From positions 2,223,594 to 2,287,593 of the forward strand of contig CM032659.1 in NCBI GenBank assembly GCA_019095985.1: a DNA stretch of 64,000 nt, written 5' to 3'. The notes beneath the pieces were generated by a model. It did not search any database, was not told where the DNA came from, and was given only the letters and a program-made list of their open reading frames with translations. Position numbers and translations under genes: made by a program. Numbering within the stretch: position 1 is the stretch's first letter; each line of letters begins with the position of its first letter. Below, one piece after another: positions 46,754 to 61,700 of this stretch. This DNA is from Streblospio benedicti (taxonomy: Eukaryota; Annelida; Polychaeta; Spionida; Spionidae).

Positions 46754-49700
46754 CTACACAACAGCCCATCCATCAGATTCATCTGGCTCTTTTTCATCCT
46801 CTTGCTTCGTTTCATTCATTTCTTCCTGTCGCGTAGAACCTTTTGCCTCCCCGCTTTTCTCACTTTCACCTTTCACTTCACTATTCGCAGCTTTTACGGC
46901 CTCATTTTGCCCCTCCGTCGCCTGTGCTACTTTCACATTGGGCGATTTTTCCGCCTCGACTTGTGTTTTTGTGGGGTTAGGGGTCGCTGGTTCCACAATG
47001 AGGCTCTCTGTCCACTCCTCGGCCACCGGGGTCCAGTCCTCAAAGTCCGGAGCAGGCGCGGGAGCTAACGGGGAAATTCAGTGGATTGGAATAACATTTT
47101 ATAATTCAATGTTCTGTTGATTAGGTACATAGCATACGGTTTCATTTCTTCTTGTTTCTAATTATTGCTATGCTATTACATCCAAACACAAACTATCAAA
47201 AGAAAATTATTTTGTTTAAATTTCGAGTACATATACCCCTTATCAAAGATCCAAATACAATACATGAAAAGAAAATTTATTTTATAATACACATAAAATA
47301 AATATAATAATATAAAATAAATTTTCTTTTCATGTATTGTATTTGGATCTTTGATAAGGAGTATATGTATTCGAAATTTAAATAAAATAATTTTCTTTTG
47401 ATAGTTTGTGTTTGGATATAATAGCAATTAGAAACAAGAAGAAATTTTATAATCATTCTGCACATATAAAAGGTACAAAGTGTGAACAATTATTCTCGTG
47501 TTCCAAATTGCGCTACAGTCTTGAATAAGAGTATAGGTTGGAAAATCATGGCATTTTTAATAGCAAATTGATAAATGACACAGACTAGGGTGGATAGAAG
47601 TGTATCGCAATAAAAATCTAGTGTTAAAAATATAAGATTTAAGATACCAGTGTGCATGAATTTTGACAAAAGACGTACGGGTTACAGGAGCTGCGTGTTT
47701 CTCCTCAGTCTGTGGGGTGGTGCTAGCCTCAGCAGGGGCGCATCGTGTCTGCTTCGGGGCGCGTTGTGTCCACCTCCTCCCCAGCCAGTCTCTCCGCGAG
47801 TCCCATGCTCTCCTCAGCTTGTGCAATCTTAATAACAAGGATCAACAGTTTAGTCTTCTAAAATAAAAGCCAAAATATAGTCAATCAATCCATCAATCAA
47901 TTGAGGCAGCCCCAAAGGCACGTTTTTTTGGTTTTAAGTACATGAGCTTTAATGCGCAGGGATACGGTGCATAGTTTGCTTTATTTTCTTCTCTTTGCAT
48001 TGAATCCAGATGCTAATAAGAGTTAGGTTAAGAGATCAGAATATCTTTCGCGCAGCCCTCACAAGTTGAGTGCAAGTTCACAAGAGGTGAGAGATTTTGT
48101 CATCTCTCGCCCTCACTCGTATAATTATCTTATCATCGTTGTTTATTTATCATTTTTACATTTTTAACTTAGTACATAGTGTAGGAAATAAATTTTTCTG
48201 CTATGCCTCTAAACTAATAACAATCAAGAATATTCGGCAAACATTGGAGAATACATCGTTGGTTTTCACGGGTTATCACTTACACTGCCTTTACAAGTCC
48301 ATGTTCATTTCAACCCATGCGTTAAGAACCCCTTTTCAGCGGGGAATCTTTGCTATGCTAGACTTACATCAAAAACAAAATCAATACTCGGTTTTTCTTA
48401 TTCTGCAAAGTAAGATCGTACGTTTGACGTTTGAATTCCCGTTGAACATTTTGCCAGTGGGGCTTCTGATTGGTCGGATTTTGTTCGTAAAGTCAATACA
48501 ATTGGATATGGTTGTATCACGACTATATACTGCGTAAAAAAAAATAAAAATAAAAAAAAAAAAAAAAAAAAAAAAAAATAAAAAAAAAAAATAAAAAAAA
48601 AAATAAAAAAAAAAAAAAAAAATAAAAAAAAAAAAAAATAAAATAAATGGTCATGAGCTATGACGATGAGGAGAATAGTGTTCACCTGCTGCTCGAAGCT
48701 TGCCGACTCTGCGGCCAGCAGCCCCAGCATGGTGTCCAGCTTGGTGAGGTCCGGCTGCTGCTGGCTGAACGTGTACTGAGTCACCTCGATCCCCTCACGC
48801 TCCAACTCAGCAACCATCTGGCCCTGAAACCACCGTGGGGTTTATCATCAGTGCGCTCACCAAGTACACTAGAACCAGGGCTTTAGTTGGTTAGTTAGTT
48901 TTTTCAGTAATTAATGTTCCTAGGATGACACATGAAAGCGTACATATGTAGGCTTATTTCCATTGTGGCCCTTGTTTGTTTGGCAGGTTAGGTAACCAAC
49001 TGAGCCAAGGGTGTGTGGAGGGATCACACTAGCTATTGTTTTCAAACTAGGTGAGTTCTTTTACGTGCAGAGGTGTGGCTCTCCTCTACACGAGACACGC
49101 TTTTTAACGAGGCTTCCGAAGCTCGGGCTTGGTGTCGCCACCATCTAGTATTATACTCGACTGAGGCGACACGCTCGGTGGTGATCAGAAACCCAGTGGC
49201 AGACATATGACGTCACAGTTTTGCTCTGATTGGGGACTTAGAAAAGATATAGAGAAGTGGGGAGAGAAGATAGATAACAGACAATCTTCCCAAGAGAGAA
49301 GTGGTTTCTTTCCAGAGGTTCTCTTTATAAAGTTTTGGGACTATGTGACATGGCCCTATTTTTAGATAGTCTCTTTAGCAAAATGGTCTTAAAAGTAGAA
49401 GGTCTAAGCTTACTTGGAAACTGGTAAAAATCCTGTCATTATTTCATCAATAAAGGGCTTTTGGCATATCCGCTATCGATCACACATACGAAACCCTTGA
49501 GATCCCTTAGACACGCCTCCCCCTTTGCCCAAACCCTGGTTCTGCTCATGCAAATGTACCGTATACGACCATTCAGGGCATTTAGATTGAAATTTTCTCA
49601 AATCAGGGGGTGGGCGCTTACCTCAATGTGAAACTGAATTTTACTTGGTAGCCTGAGACCAAAATGTGATCAGTATGTGGGACATTATGGACGTATCACT

Positions 49701-52700
49701 GACCTGCACGTGTTGACCCTGAGGTCGTTATGTCACTGACCTGCACATATTGACCCCTGAGGTCGTTATGTCACTGACCTGCACGTGTTGACCCCTGAGG
49801 TCGTTATGTCACTGACCTGCACATATTGACCTCTGAGGTCGTTATGTCACTGACCTGTACATGTTGACCTCTGAGGTCGTTATGTCACTGACCTGCACAT
49901 GTTGACCTCTGAGGTCGTTATGTCACTGACCTGCACATATTGACCTCTGAGGTCGTTATGTCACTGACCTGTACATGTTGACCTCTGAGGAACGACACAA
50001 AGACGAGTTTTGCCGGGAACACTTCCTCAATGTACTTCTTGTACAGTGGCGCGAACCTGTTAGAAAAAACGCTCGTTAACCTCCAAATGAAGGCTGGGGA
50101 CAGGTTATTTTAGGATTTTACTAAAATTTTACCATCTCTCATTATTGCTTCAATTCTAACAAATCACACTTTGCGGTAGGTTATGATTATATCGAGTGTA
50201 GTTGTTGAACAGCAACGCAAAACCTGGCAGAAAAAACGCTCGTTATAGAGAAGAATCAACAATCAAGAACACTTCACTCAAAATGTTTGTGATTTTCATT
50301 TGGTGGCAGCACTTTTTGCAAAATATTATAGTGGATATGCTCCAATTCCCATGAAAAATAAATACATTGGAGGAAAAAGAATAGACAGTGACGCATGCAC
50401 CTGCTGGATGTAAGTGTTTGTGTTGTGAATGGAGTGCGTGCTAACTGTTATATGTTAGTGGTTCACTTATGAAAATTGAATCGATAAGCATGTAAAAATC
50501 TGGGTCAATAAATATGTCCGCCAGCCATGTGCTTCTTTTTTTGAGTGTCTGTAAAATCCATTACCATCTTCAAATACGCACTCTGAGTATCAGATGTCAA
50601 GCAAATTGACCTCTGAAATGTTTCACCAGAGAGTGGATTAACATAATTTATGTGACCTGTTTAAATACTGCAACCTGATTGGTTGAACCCGCCACATCCA
50701 TCTGATACTCAGCTGGGATTGGTCAATTGACCTCATTTATATGATTATAGATTAACAGCCTGTGATTGGTCAGAATTTTTAATGAGAATAGTTATCAAAG
50801 AATGAACACTTCTCTCATCTTGGGTTTCTTCATTCATGATATAGACAAGAATTTAAAGATACCAACCGAAACCATTGGGACTCACATGACCAACTAAGGA
50901 CTGTCATTCGGCCTGAAGAAGCTCTTGCGATAAGAGCGAAAGTCTCGCCAAAATGTGAGTCCCAATGGTTTCTGTTGGTATCTTTAAATTCTTGAGAATA
51001 GTTATGTGTCAGAGGTCTCTTCAGGACATCTGATACTCAGAGTGCGATGCTCTGGCTTTCATATAAATTTATTGGTGTTAGCCATTGAATTAACATATTT
51101 GGTGTACATCATACTCAGAGTGTAAATCCACCACTGACCTGTAGTTCTGGTGGGGACAGTTTTCCTCCTCGTCGGTGACCATGATGAACGTCCGAACTTT
51201 CTCCTTGCGGATGTAGAACGGCCACAGACTGGCGGCCGGCGACGTCGAACCTCCCGTCTGCAGGGTGCATGCCATCTCCAGTACCTGGTGGGGGGAACAT
51301 AAGAATCATAGACATGATAGATACATAGATCATGACAGAATCATAGATCATGATGGACAGAAGAAAGGACAAGCCGTCTGCAGGGTACAAGCCATCTCCA
51401 GCACTGGCAGGAATCATTACATCCAAATAACATCACCTCTCTAATACAACCATATTCCGTAGTCCGAAGTGGTATACAACAAAGCCAACAGCATCAGTAA
51501 AGAGATTTGATACGTGAATGACAGACTACAATTTTGTCATATCAAAGCCATTGATGCAGTTGTCTTTGGTGTACAAGTTAATATTTTAGAGTTGCATTCG
51601 TAGAGTGATAGACAGAAGAAAGGAGAAGGACGGCGAGAGGAGGATACCCCTGTGTGTGGCATACACGCCATCTCGCGCACCTGATCACGCAAACATACAA
51701 GATAAAGTAATGTACAGATGGTTTATAGTCGTGATACAAGTCTTGGTCTCACAGCGCAAAATGTTAATCACTCGCACAATCACTCACACATTTTGAAAAC
51801 CAATGAAAACGAGGAACAATTGACTTAAACAAAACCGGGTGAGTTTGTTGCATGAATTATTTTATCAGGTGAGTTGTTCTGACGCATCACCGCAAGCCAA
51901 AAGGCCAAGACTGATGCACCACAAGAACGAACCTGGTTTTTCATTTGTCATATTTTTCTAAACAATTATAACACTGTTTTATAAGAAATGTGAAAAAGTA
52001 GTCCGGCTGAGTACAAGCGTGATAACCATCGTATCACCCGTGTTCGAATGGGGGTGATAACCCTCTCTGGGTTATTGGATACTTCTGGATCATGATAACC
52101 AATGAAATTACATGAAAAAGAGTGATAAATTTCTCGTTCGTATGTTTGTGGGGATGTGTATGGATACGATATTTTTGTTGGATTGAATCATATCATAACT
52201 TTTGCCCTAAATATGTGCAGAGCACAGAAGCATTGTTTGAATTATTTCAGATGTTCGTGCCTTGTCTATAGGACCAAAATATGGTGAAAATTAAAATTCT
52301 TTTTGTACATGTTGCCAGTATATTTAGGATTAATTCTTGTTTTATTTCTCCATGATTCAACATCAAATAATCTTTTAAGAATANNNNNNNNNNNNNNNNN
52401 NNNNNNNNNNNNNNNNNNNNNNNNNNNNNNNNNNNNNNNNNNNNNNNNNNNNNNNNNNNNNNNNNNNNNNNNNNNNNNNNNNNTTCCTTTGACTTGGGTT
52501 ATTGTTATTTCTACTGTTCTATAATTATTTGTATGAAATGTGATTAGATCTAATTGAGCTTAATGTTTAAGATATGTAATTTTAGTACTACTTGAAATAA
52601 AGTAAACAATAATTTTTAAGACATGATCAATTATTTTGTTCTCAGAACCATTTTTTACCGGCTTTCAGACGTTTCGCTCATGTCTCATGAGCGTCAACAG

Positions 52701-55700
52701 TGCTACTGGCGGCTGATTCTCTGTTCGCGCGACCATGTAGGTCACGTGAAATAATTGATAATGTCTCTACCAGAACCCAGTAGTAATTAAACCTCCATCA
52801 AAGAATAATTTTCAAGCTGTGTCCATCAGGTTAGAAAGAAAGTCACAAAATTTTAGTAAAAGCACATAAAATAATGACTACCAGATCTTCACACAGACTC
52901 TGCTGAAAATAATGAAACTTGCAAACTGAAACACAACGCGAACTAATTCTAGAACCACCAACCAGAGAAGATGGCTCTTGTTTCTGTATTTGACATTGAT
53001 ACACTAACATTTTGTTAGGAACACAGAAACTATTTATTTACCTTGCTACGTTTCAAGGGCACATCCTGACCAAACTTCTCATTGGAAATTCCATTCCACG
53101 TGAAACAACGCTATCTATGTTGCGTACAAGATGCTGTGCAAGAAGCCAGTCGAAGGGGACATGTGCCCTTGAAACGTAGCAACGTAAATTTACAGTTTCT
53201 GTTAGTATATCAATATGAAACAAACAAACCTCCTCGACGTTTGTGGGGATGTGTATAGATTAAGGACCGTTCATTATTTATGAGAAGGGGGGACTCAGAG
53301 GAAATTAAGGGGGTGCCGCCAACTTTATACATGAAAGTTGAGGGGGGTGGGGGCATCAACTTTGTACATGAAAAACGAGGAGGGTCACAGACTTTGTACA
53401 GAGATTTTCAGAAAATCCCCCTGTGGGAATGTGTATAGATCAGGCGGTTTGTATATTTGAATCTGAATCTGAGTGAATACTCTGCAGCCATCAGTTTTTG
53501 ACGATTATAGCAGAGGGAGGCCACGTGATTTTGTTACATGGACCTCCAGAGGCAGGCTAGGTAGCCAAATGAGCCTCGGGGTGGGGGATCACACTGGCTA
53601 TTGTTTTCAAACTAGGTGAGTTATTTAGCGTGCAGAGGGGTGGCTAGTCCTCTACACAGGACACGCCTTTAACGAGGCTTCCGAACCTCACGCTTGGTGT
53701 CGCCACCGTCTTGTATGATATACTCGACAGCAGCGACACGCTGTGTGGAAATCGGCAGTACAGTGGCAGACGCACGACGTAACTCTTTGGCGCCACGAAG
53801 TCTGCCGAGGCCGGGGCGCGAACTCACGACGCAGGAAGCTCCTGTTTGTCGGTCGTGCGCTCTAACCACTGTACTAACGAAGACCACCATAATGAGATAT
53901 GAATTACTTGCACATGAAAAAGAGATTCGTACCTCCTCGATGTTTGTGGGTATGAAGGCTGCGTCCATGTTCTGGTTGTCGAAGAAGACGAGCTTTGCGC
54001 TGGTGATGGCTGTGAGGAGACTGGCGATGATGGTGCTGGTCCGGATCGCCACCTCCATGGACCCCGACCGGTCCCCGATCACCACCACAGGGGACTCCAG
54101 CGCCAGGTGCAGGCCTGGTGACCAGACACATGGGAATATCAGTATATTTGTAAATGTAAATGTCTGTCTGTTTATAGTCCTGATCCAAGTTTTTGATCTC
54201 ACGTATTTACAATTTACACCAGGTCATTGGCCCACTTAATGATCAGCAATTGATCATCTCATATGCTTGCATCGGCAGCACATTCAGCGCACAATGCTAA
54301 TCACTCACACACTCACTCACTCTTTCAACCCAATGACCTGTACCTAATTAACATGTAGGTGCCACGGAGCAGTGTGCAACTGCTTTTAGGGATGAGTTTG
54401 CTCAACATCCACCACCAGACCCGACTGGGGATCGAACCCACGACCTTCTGGTCACGAGTCCAACTCCCTATCCACTCAGCCACGGAAGCACTAACAAATG
54501 GTTTGATATCTATATAACCTCTAGACTAACTAGTGATTCTGGACCCAATATAGCGCTCAGACCACCAAATGAATGCTCAATCAGGCAACCAGGCAATTGA
54601 TTGATTGATATTCTTCAGGAACTAATGTTCCTAGGATAGCACATGAAAGCGTACATATATATGTATTGCTTATTTCCAATGTGGTCCTGTTTGTTTGGCA
54701 GGTTAGGTAACCAACTGACCAAGGGTGTTTGGAGAGATCGCACTAGCTATTGTTTTCAAACTAGGTGACTTCTTTAGCATGCAGAGGGATGACTGTCCTC
54801 TACGCAGGACACGCCTTTTAACGAGGCTTCCGAACCTCACGCTCTGTGTCCCCACCGTCTAGTATTACACTCGACTCGACTGTCGATCAGCCAATCAGTC
54901 TGTCAGTCACGTGGGAATATCATATTTGAACTAACAAGTGGTTTGATACCTATATATAGACACCCACGAACCTCTACATGTGGATGACACTCAATAGATC
55001 ACCGTGCCCTGGGCCACTTTTCTTACCATACAAAATAATGCACTCCTTTAAATTTGATAAGAATAAACAAAAACACAAGAAAAAAATACAACCATAATGC
55101 TCACCTTTGAGTTTAGAAAAAAATAAATAAAAAATAATAACAGAAAACATTTAAAAAAACACAACATAATGCACACCGTTGAGTTTAAAAATTAAAAAAT
55201 CAAAAAAGAAAAAAATTGAAAACAATACAACATAATGTACACCTTTAAGTTTAAAAAATAAACTAAATAAAAGCAAAAAAAAGCACCATAATGCGCACCT
55301 TTGAGTTTCTCCTCTGCCAGAGGGATGAGATCGAGCAGAAACGGCGCCTTGGTTGGGTTCTGGATCCTCTCTGGCGTGTGACCCCAGCTCCGGGTCGCCA
55401 CGATGCCCTCACGCAGCATCTAATCACAATGTACACTTCACATATGACATCATCATATTGCATTTATTAACACTAGCTGGCCCGTCTCCTACGTAGACTA
55501 TTTTATGTGTCATACTTATTCATTTGAGTGTTAATTCGAGAAATTCATAGCAGAAAACTTACAAAAATGCATCCCAATATGAGATATAATATGCCCTCTC
55601 ACAGCATCTACGGAAACACAATGTACACGCAGCATCTAATCACAATGTACACTTCACATATGATATTACCATATTGCATTTATTAACATGGTAGTCATGT

Positions 55701-58700
55701 TTATTGTTGTTATGTCCTGAATTATAAACAGATATCCCGGATGAAATGAGACATCACGGCTTGCCAGGGTATTAACCAGAGACCGGTTTAAAATATGGCA
55801 TGGGGCATAATACACTTTATTTTATCTTTTCTTCTCTGTTTAATGAGGTAAACTAACAATTTCAAATAAATACTATGACATAAAACACAGTCGTTACTTG
55901 ATTTTAAAAACAGACTAAACTGCAGGATGACGGATAAATAATGTTTGAAAAGGACAGTTGTCGAAAACCTTTAGAAACTAAAATTGAAGAATAATTTAGT
56001 GGCATTTGGAAATAAAGCATAATAATTGAAAATAAAAACCAACAATGATAAAGCAATATCAAATACTAAATGAAAATATAACTTATTAATTAACTTATAT
56101 ACCCTGTATGTGTTTCCCAGTGCTTGCGGATACATTTTCAAACTTGCTAAAAAGATGTGAGATAGAGAGAAGTTTGAAAATATATTAATTAACTTATTAA
56201 ATACGAACCTTAAAGGTGAGAAGGCGCTCCATGAGCTTGCCGTACGGAATCTTCACTTCCTCCTTCTTGTCTCTGATGCGGTACTGAATGACCTTATCCA
56301 CCTCCGGACCTTCCAAGTCTTCGTACCACCTGTTAAAGCAAAACTTAGAATTTTGAACGATATCCATGGGAATGATCATAAATAACGATACTGGGGGTGG
56401 GGGTGGGGGGCTCGTCCATTTTTTGGGGCTTGACGAAAAAGGTTACCGACCCCCCCATCAATATTTCAAAAATTTGAGTGACCCCCCCCCACCCCACTAA
56501 AGCAAAACTCCTCAACATAGTCATTGCATTTCTGGCCAATTGCTAAAAAAAAATATTTGAAAAAAATATACTGTAGCGTGATAAAAAAGTTCAGCGACCC
56601 TCCCAAAAGGAATCAAAAAAGTTGGACGACGCCTCCCGGTATCATTATTTATGATTGTTCCCTAGGTGCCAAGTATAACAAAATTTACTGGTCAAACAGC
56701 ATTTAAATTATCATTTTATCCAAAATTCAATGACATTTCAATGGCTTTTTACAAAATGTCAATTTTTCAATGACTCCTTTTTAATATACAAAATTCACTG
56801 ACGTTTCCAGGATCTTGAAATAATATGAATTTCAATGACATTTCTAGACTCTGTGGAAACCCTGTTAGTTTCAGCCTCTAGCTCTGGGATTTGACCACGA
56901 GATTGGAGTGTCAATTGTAAAATTTAGCATGCTGAGGTGCGATTGACACGAACCAAGTGAGTGTCAATCAAGCATCAGCATGCTAAATTTTACAATTGTC
57001 TTGACAATCGAGTGGTCAAATACCATTCTATGATGAAAAATATGCACACTAAACGAGTGTCTGCTTAATTTTCATTTCATTTTCATTTTTAAACAAATCC
57101 TATCATAACTGCCTCATGCTTAAGTTGAAGCGTGACCTACTAAATTGCGCTGTCGGAGCAAGCATAAGTTAGCATGCAGTCAATCGTACAATTGAGCACG
57201 CCTCTGGACCAATCAGAGTAGAGCATTGGCGATGATTTATGCACAGAGTGATAGAATACTCGGGGTAATTTTTAGACAAGCAAACCAAATTACGTGACCT
57301 TTCATGTGTTTTACAGTGCATTCTGGGAATTACACCATTTAGACAAACATCAATAGAGACTAAATCGTTTCCTCGCCTACTCCATCACAGTGTCTAGCTG
57401 ATTGAGACTAATCACCTAGCGGCCAAAACGGGTACTACGATCGCACCCTAATATTTCTATTAGTAAACAAGTGTATGGCGCTCTGGGCCAATCAGAATAA
57501 AGTATTGGTGATGATTTATGCATGGAGTGTATGGCGCTCTCACCACAGGATCTGGTCGATCTTGTCTGTGGCTGCGATCTTCACCTTGGACGCGTCACTC
57601 AGCTGGTCTCGGAACTGCTTCACGTGGCTGTACGGCATCGCAAACTCCTGGGTGAGGAATAATCAATAAATGTACGCAAACTCCTGGGGGGGGGAATAAT
57701 CAATAAATGCACGCAAACTCCTGGGGTGAGGAATAATCAATAAATGTACGCAAACTCCTGGGGTGAGGACCAATGTACGCCAAACTCCTGGGGGTTGAAA
57801 ATAATCAATAAATGTACGCAAACTCCTATAATCAATAAATGATGTCCTGGGGGAGGAAATTTTGACAAATATAAACAAACTACCTGAGGAATTGGTTTTT
57901 CAAACTCCTGGGGGGAATAATCAAAAAATTACTTATTTCGACAAAATTTAAATGATTCCCAATCCTGGGGGAATCCTAAATGGGGTAGGTAATTTAAAAA
58001 CTCCTACAATAGGGGGAGTGAATAGCTTATTATGCTTCATGTGGCTGAGTGGATAGGGAGTTGGATTCCTTTTTGATTCCCAGTACTTGGTTGATGGGTT
58101 ATTGAGCAAACTCATCCCTGAAAACATTGTAACCACATGAATTAAACAGGTTTCTTGAAACATTCTGAGTTTTAGTTATTGTCTTTGTTTAATGACCAGT
58201 CAAGACAAAGGTCAAACTGGTACCCTAAGTACTAACACCGAATATGGGGCAACAATTCCATTGGAATAAACAGCTAGCGGTTCATTTATGTTTGAATTAG
58301 TACCCATTGACCAGTCAAGACAAAGGGCTTTGTACAAGTGTACTATTAAAACGGTGAAACCGTGGTAGATAGCATTTTCTTTGTGTAGTTTAATGTTTGT
58401 TTAATTCAAAGGTCAATTCTTATAAAAACCCCAATTCCATTCTAACATCACATTAAAAATGAGACTGATTGTCAAAAATCAATAAATGTATTCTGTATTT
58501 ATGTATTTATTATATATCAAATGTTATGTTTTCATTTTATTAATAATAAGTTGGCAATATATGAGTATTTAAAATCACAATCATTTGATATGCATGTAGA
58601 TATTACATTTTTACTAATACGGAATTGGAATTGCAATTGGAATTGGAATTGGAATTGACGAAACGGAATTGACCCCATCCCTGGTACCCTACACGTTGGA

Positions 58701-61700
58701 GATGTTTTGAGGCCGTACCTTGAACAGATCGTTGACGTTTTCGGCGGTGACGTCGCGACACTGCCGTACCATGCTGCCCTCTGGTGCCGGAGACCCGTAA
58801 CAGAACGGGAGAAACCACGGCAGGCTGGGGAAGTCCTGGAAAACACCAACAGCTATAGAACAAGTACAATGTACTCACATTATGGGCACACCATATTTAC
58901 AAGCTTTACATTCATTAAACACAAATTGTTAATTCTTCTCCTGTTTGTTATTACAGCTTACGTTTTGATTTAGCAAGATATAGTAATGCATAACCCTACG
59001 AAGGATGTGCCCATAACTTGACCATTTGCTCTAACCAGTAACTAGTGCTATAGTGTACAGTAGAAACTTTCTTTTAAGACCATCTAAGAGGCTGTTTTTA
59101 AGTGGTCTCAATAAAGACATCGTCTGTTTATGAAGGATGACAGTGGCGCCTTTAGGAAGGTTTGCGATGGCAACAAATCGTCTTATTATCGAGGTTGTAC
59201 TGTAGAAACCAAATGTTAGAGCCAAATGAAGCAACAACAAAACCCAGGGATAGTAGTAATACAGACAAAACAGAGCGAGTTTGCAACATGAATCATTTTA
59301 TCAGGTGAGTTCTTGTGGCGTATCACGTTGAGCCTGATGCGCCACAAGAACGAATCTGGTTTTGTATTTACTATTCTTTTCTAAACAAAATTACAACACT
59401 GTTTCAAGAAATGTAAAAAAGTAGTCCGGCTGAGTACACAGCCAAATGCACCGGAGCAATTCAGACAGTGATCTATGCTTGTTCGATTGATGCGGAGCCT
59501 AAACCCGTAGCAAAGTGAACAACTGCAATAAAAATTTAAAAATTCGTATTCAATATTTACCGTTTTTGGGTTGAAATGGCAGATGTCTGCGAGTTTCTTC
59601 CATGGCTCGGCGGGAAAGTGGAGAGCGTAGAACTCGAGTTCCTCCGCGGTGAAGCGCCGCACCCACTGGTGCACGTGCTTACACAGCGCACCGCTAGCAG
59701 AACCAAACTGGAAACGCCAGAACACTTCGTCACTTTTTATTGGGTATTTTCATGACAATATATACCGTATTTGTTTTTATTAGCGCACCTGCCCCATTAA
59801 GCACACCCCCTGTTTACACAGATTAAATTAATCAAATTTTGCTTTTTTCCCCCCCAAAGATTTCATTTTTTTTTTGTTAATCTCGCCATATTGTAAGGCT
59901 AACACGCCGGTATGCGCCGGTTGCATTGTGAAAAACACGCCAGCTACGTTGTGAAAGAATGTTCGCGGCAAGCAATAAAAGAAAAAAATGCAAGAACCAC
60001 AAGAAATTGTCTGGTTGCGCTTATTACTAATATTCGACATTTGTTTTTGTTTGAACTTTGTTTTTTGTAAGCGCACTGTGCGCTAATAAGAACGAATACG
60101 GTAATACATTAAGTATAATCATAACACGTGGTATGCAGTATCCCAAACTGCAAACGCCAGACCACTTTGTCACTTTTTATTGTGTATTTTCATGGCAAGG
60201 CCATTATGTTTTTTTCTCTGTTTTAGATCAGAAAATATTCCATATTTGATGAGAGAGGTAAAAAAATTTTTTAAATAAAAACGTTTTTTGGGCTATCTGA
60301 AAAATCTAATGAGGGTGATTAAAAAAAAACATAGCTAGTCTAGGACTCACAGACCAACAACACCGCTAGCTGATTTAGACTAGATACATGCTGACATGCT
60401 GTTGATGGCAATTTTATGGTCATTTCAAATCGAATCTATCAAATCATTTATTGAATTAGACATAAAACATGTCCATATAACAAGATAACAATATAATTTG
60501 GTGGAGTGGCTCAACATGTTTTTTTTTTTTTATGCGCTAGGTAAAACTAATAAGGGCGATGTTCTAAAACAGAGAAAAAAAACATAGTGGCCCAATATAT
60601 AATACATTAAGATTTAAGAATAATTATAACACGTGGTATGCAGTATCATACATATGTGACAGCTAATATACTGCAATATAATACAGCACTGCCTACGTCA
60701 GAGGTACGTGGGACGTAATAATCGGCCTGCAATTACATATATGAAATAACAATATTGCTACATAAGTCAGTTTGTGCATCATTGATTTCATACTAGTACG
60801 CGCATGACAAGTAAATCTTGGTGTTTGGAAAGGCGCACACTTAAGGGATCTATTGTTTTTTTATACATGCGATTGATAGCAGACAGTTTCTACTGTAAAT
60901 ACAAGCAGACGCCACATAATAACAATCCTGACGACACTGTCGCCGTACCTTGTCTGGATGGCTGTAGGGTTAGTGTTAGAGAAGGGGAAATATACCTATT
61001 TTGAGATGTGAGAATGGCCCTTGATTTGTTATGAGAAATGAGAATGGGGGTCAATTCTTTTTGAGAATGTTGAGTAATTGTGAAACTGTGAAATGAGAAC
61101 GGTTAGAAAATTAATGAGAATGGCCCAGGATTTTTGCTGACATTTGAGAATGGGGTAGGGTATATTTCCCCCTCGTTAGACACTGTACCTTGGGCTGGAT
61201 GGCCTTGAGGTCCTCGATGCGTGACTTGAGCTGACCGACTTTCCGCGGCTTGATTTTTCCGCCCTGCATCTGCAGCTGTTTGAGTTTCTTCTCGTGGACG
61301 CGGATACATCGTCCAGCGTCCAGCAGAGTGACCGCCTTCAGCACCTCAACCAGACCTACACACAGATGGACAGTCAGTCAATCAGCCCTACACAAACACA
61401 GACAGACAGTCAATCAGCCCTACACACAGACAGTCAGTCACTCCACCAGACCTACAGTCAGACAGACAGACATTCGAACAGCCCTACACACAGACAGACA
61501 TTCCACCAGCCCTACACACAGACAGTCAGACAGTCACTCCACCATACCTATACACAGAGAATCCAGCAATCAAACAGTCAGTCAAACAAGCAGGCAATTA
61601 TCCATCAGGCCTTCAGTCAGTCAATCTGTCAATCGACCACCATGGTAGTACCCGCATGCACATACTTGCATACAATCAGTCAATCAGATAATCAGTCAGT

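Noticed and set aside
48398-48817. A minus-strand protein with a long Phe-rich run
   Set aside because: The Phe run is the A-rich tract read on the other strand; only the VWA exon 12 part is real.
49692-49990. CRISPR-like array (regular 38-base period)
   Set aside because: Units are contiguous tandem copies with no unique spacers, in a eukaryotic intron, and overlap a splice donor.
53694-54239. A 181-codon plus-strand open frame
   Set aside because: It runs antisense across the VWA exon and two SINEs; the coding signal is clearly on the minus strand.
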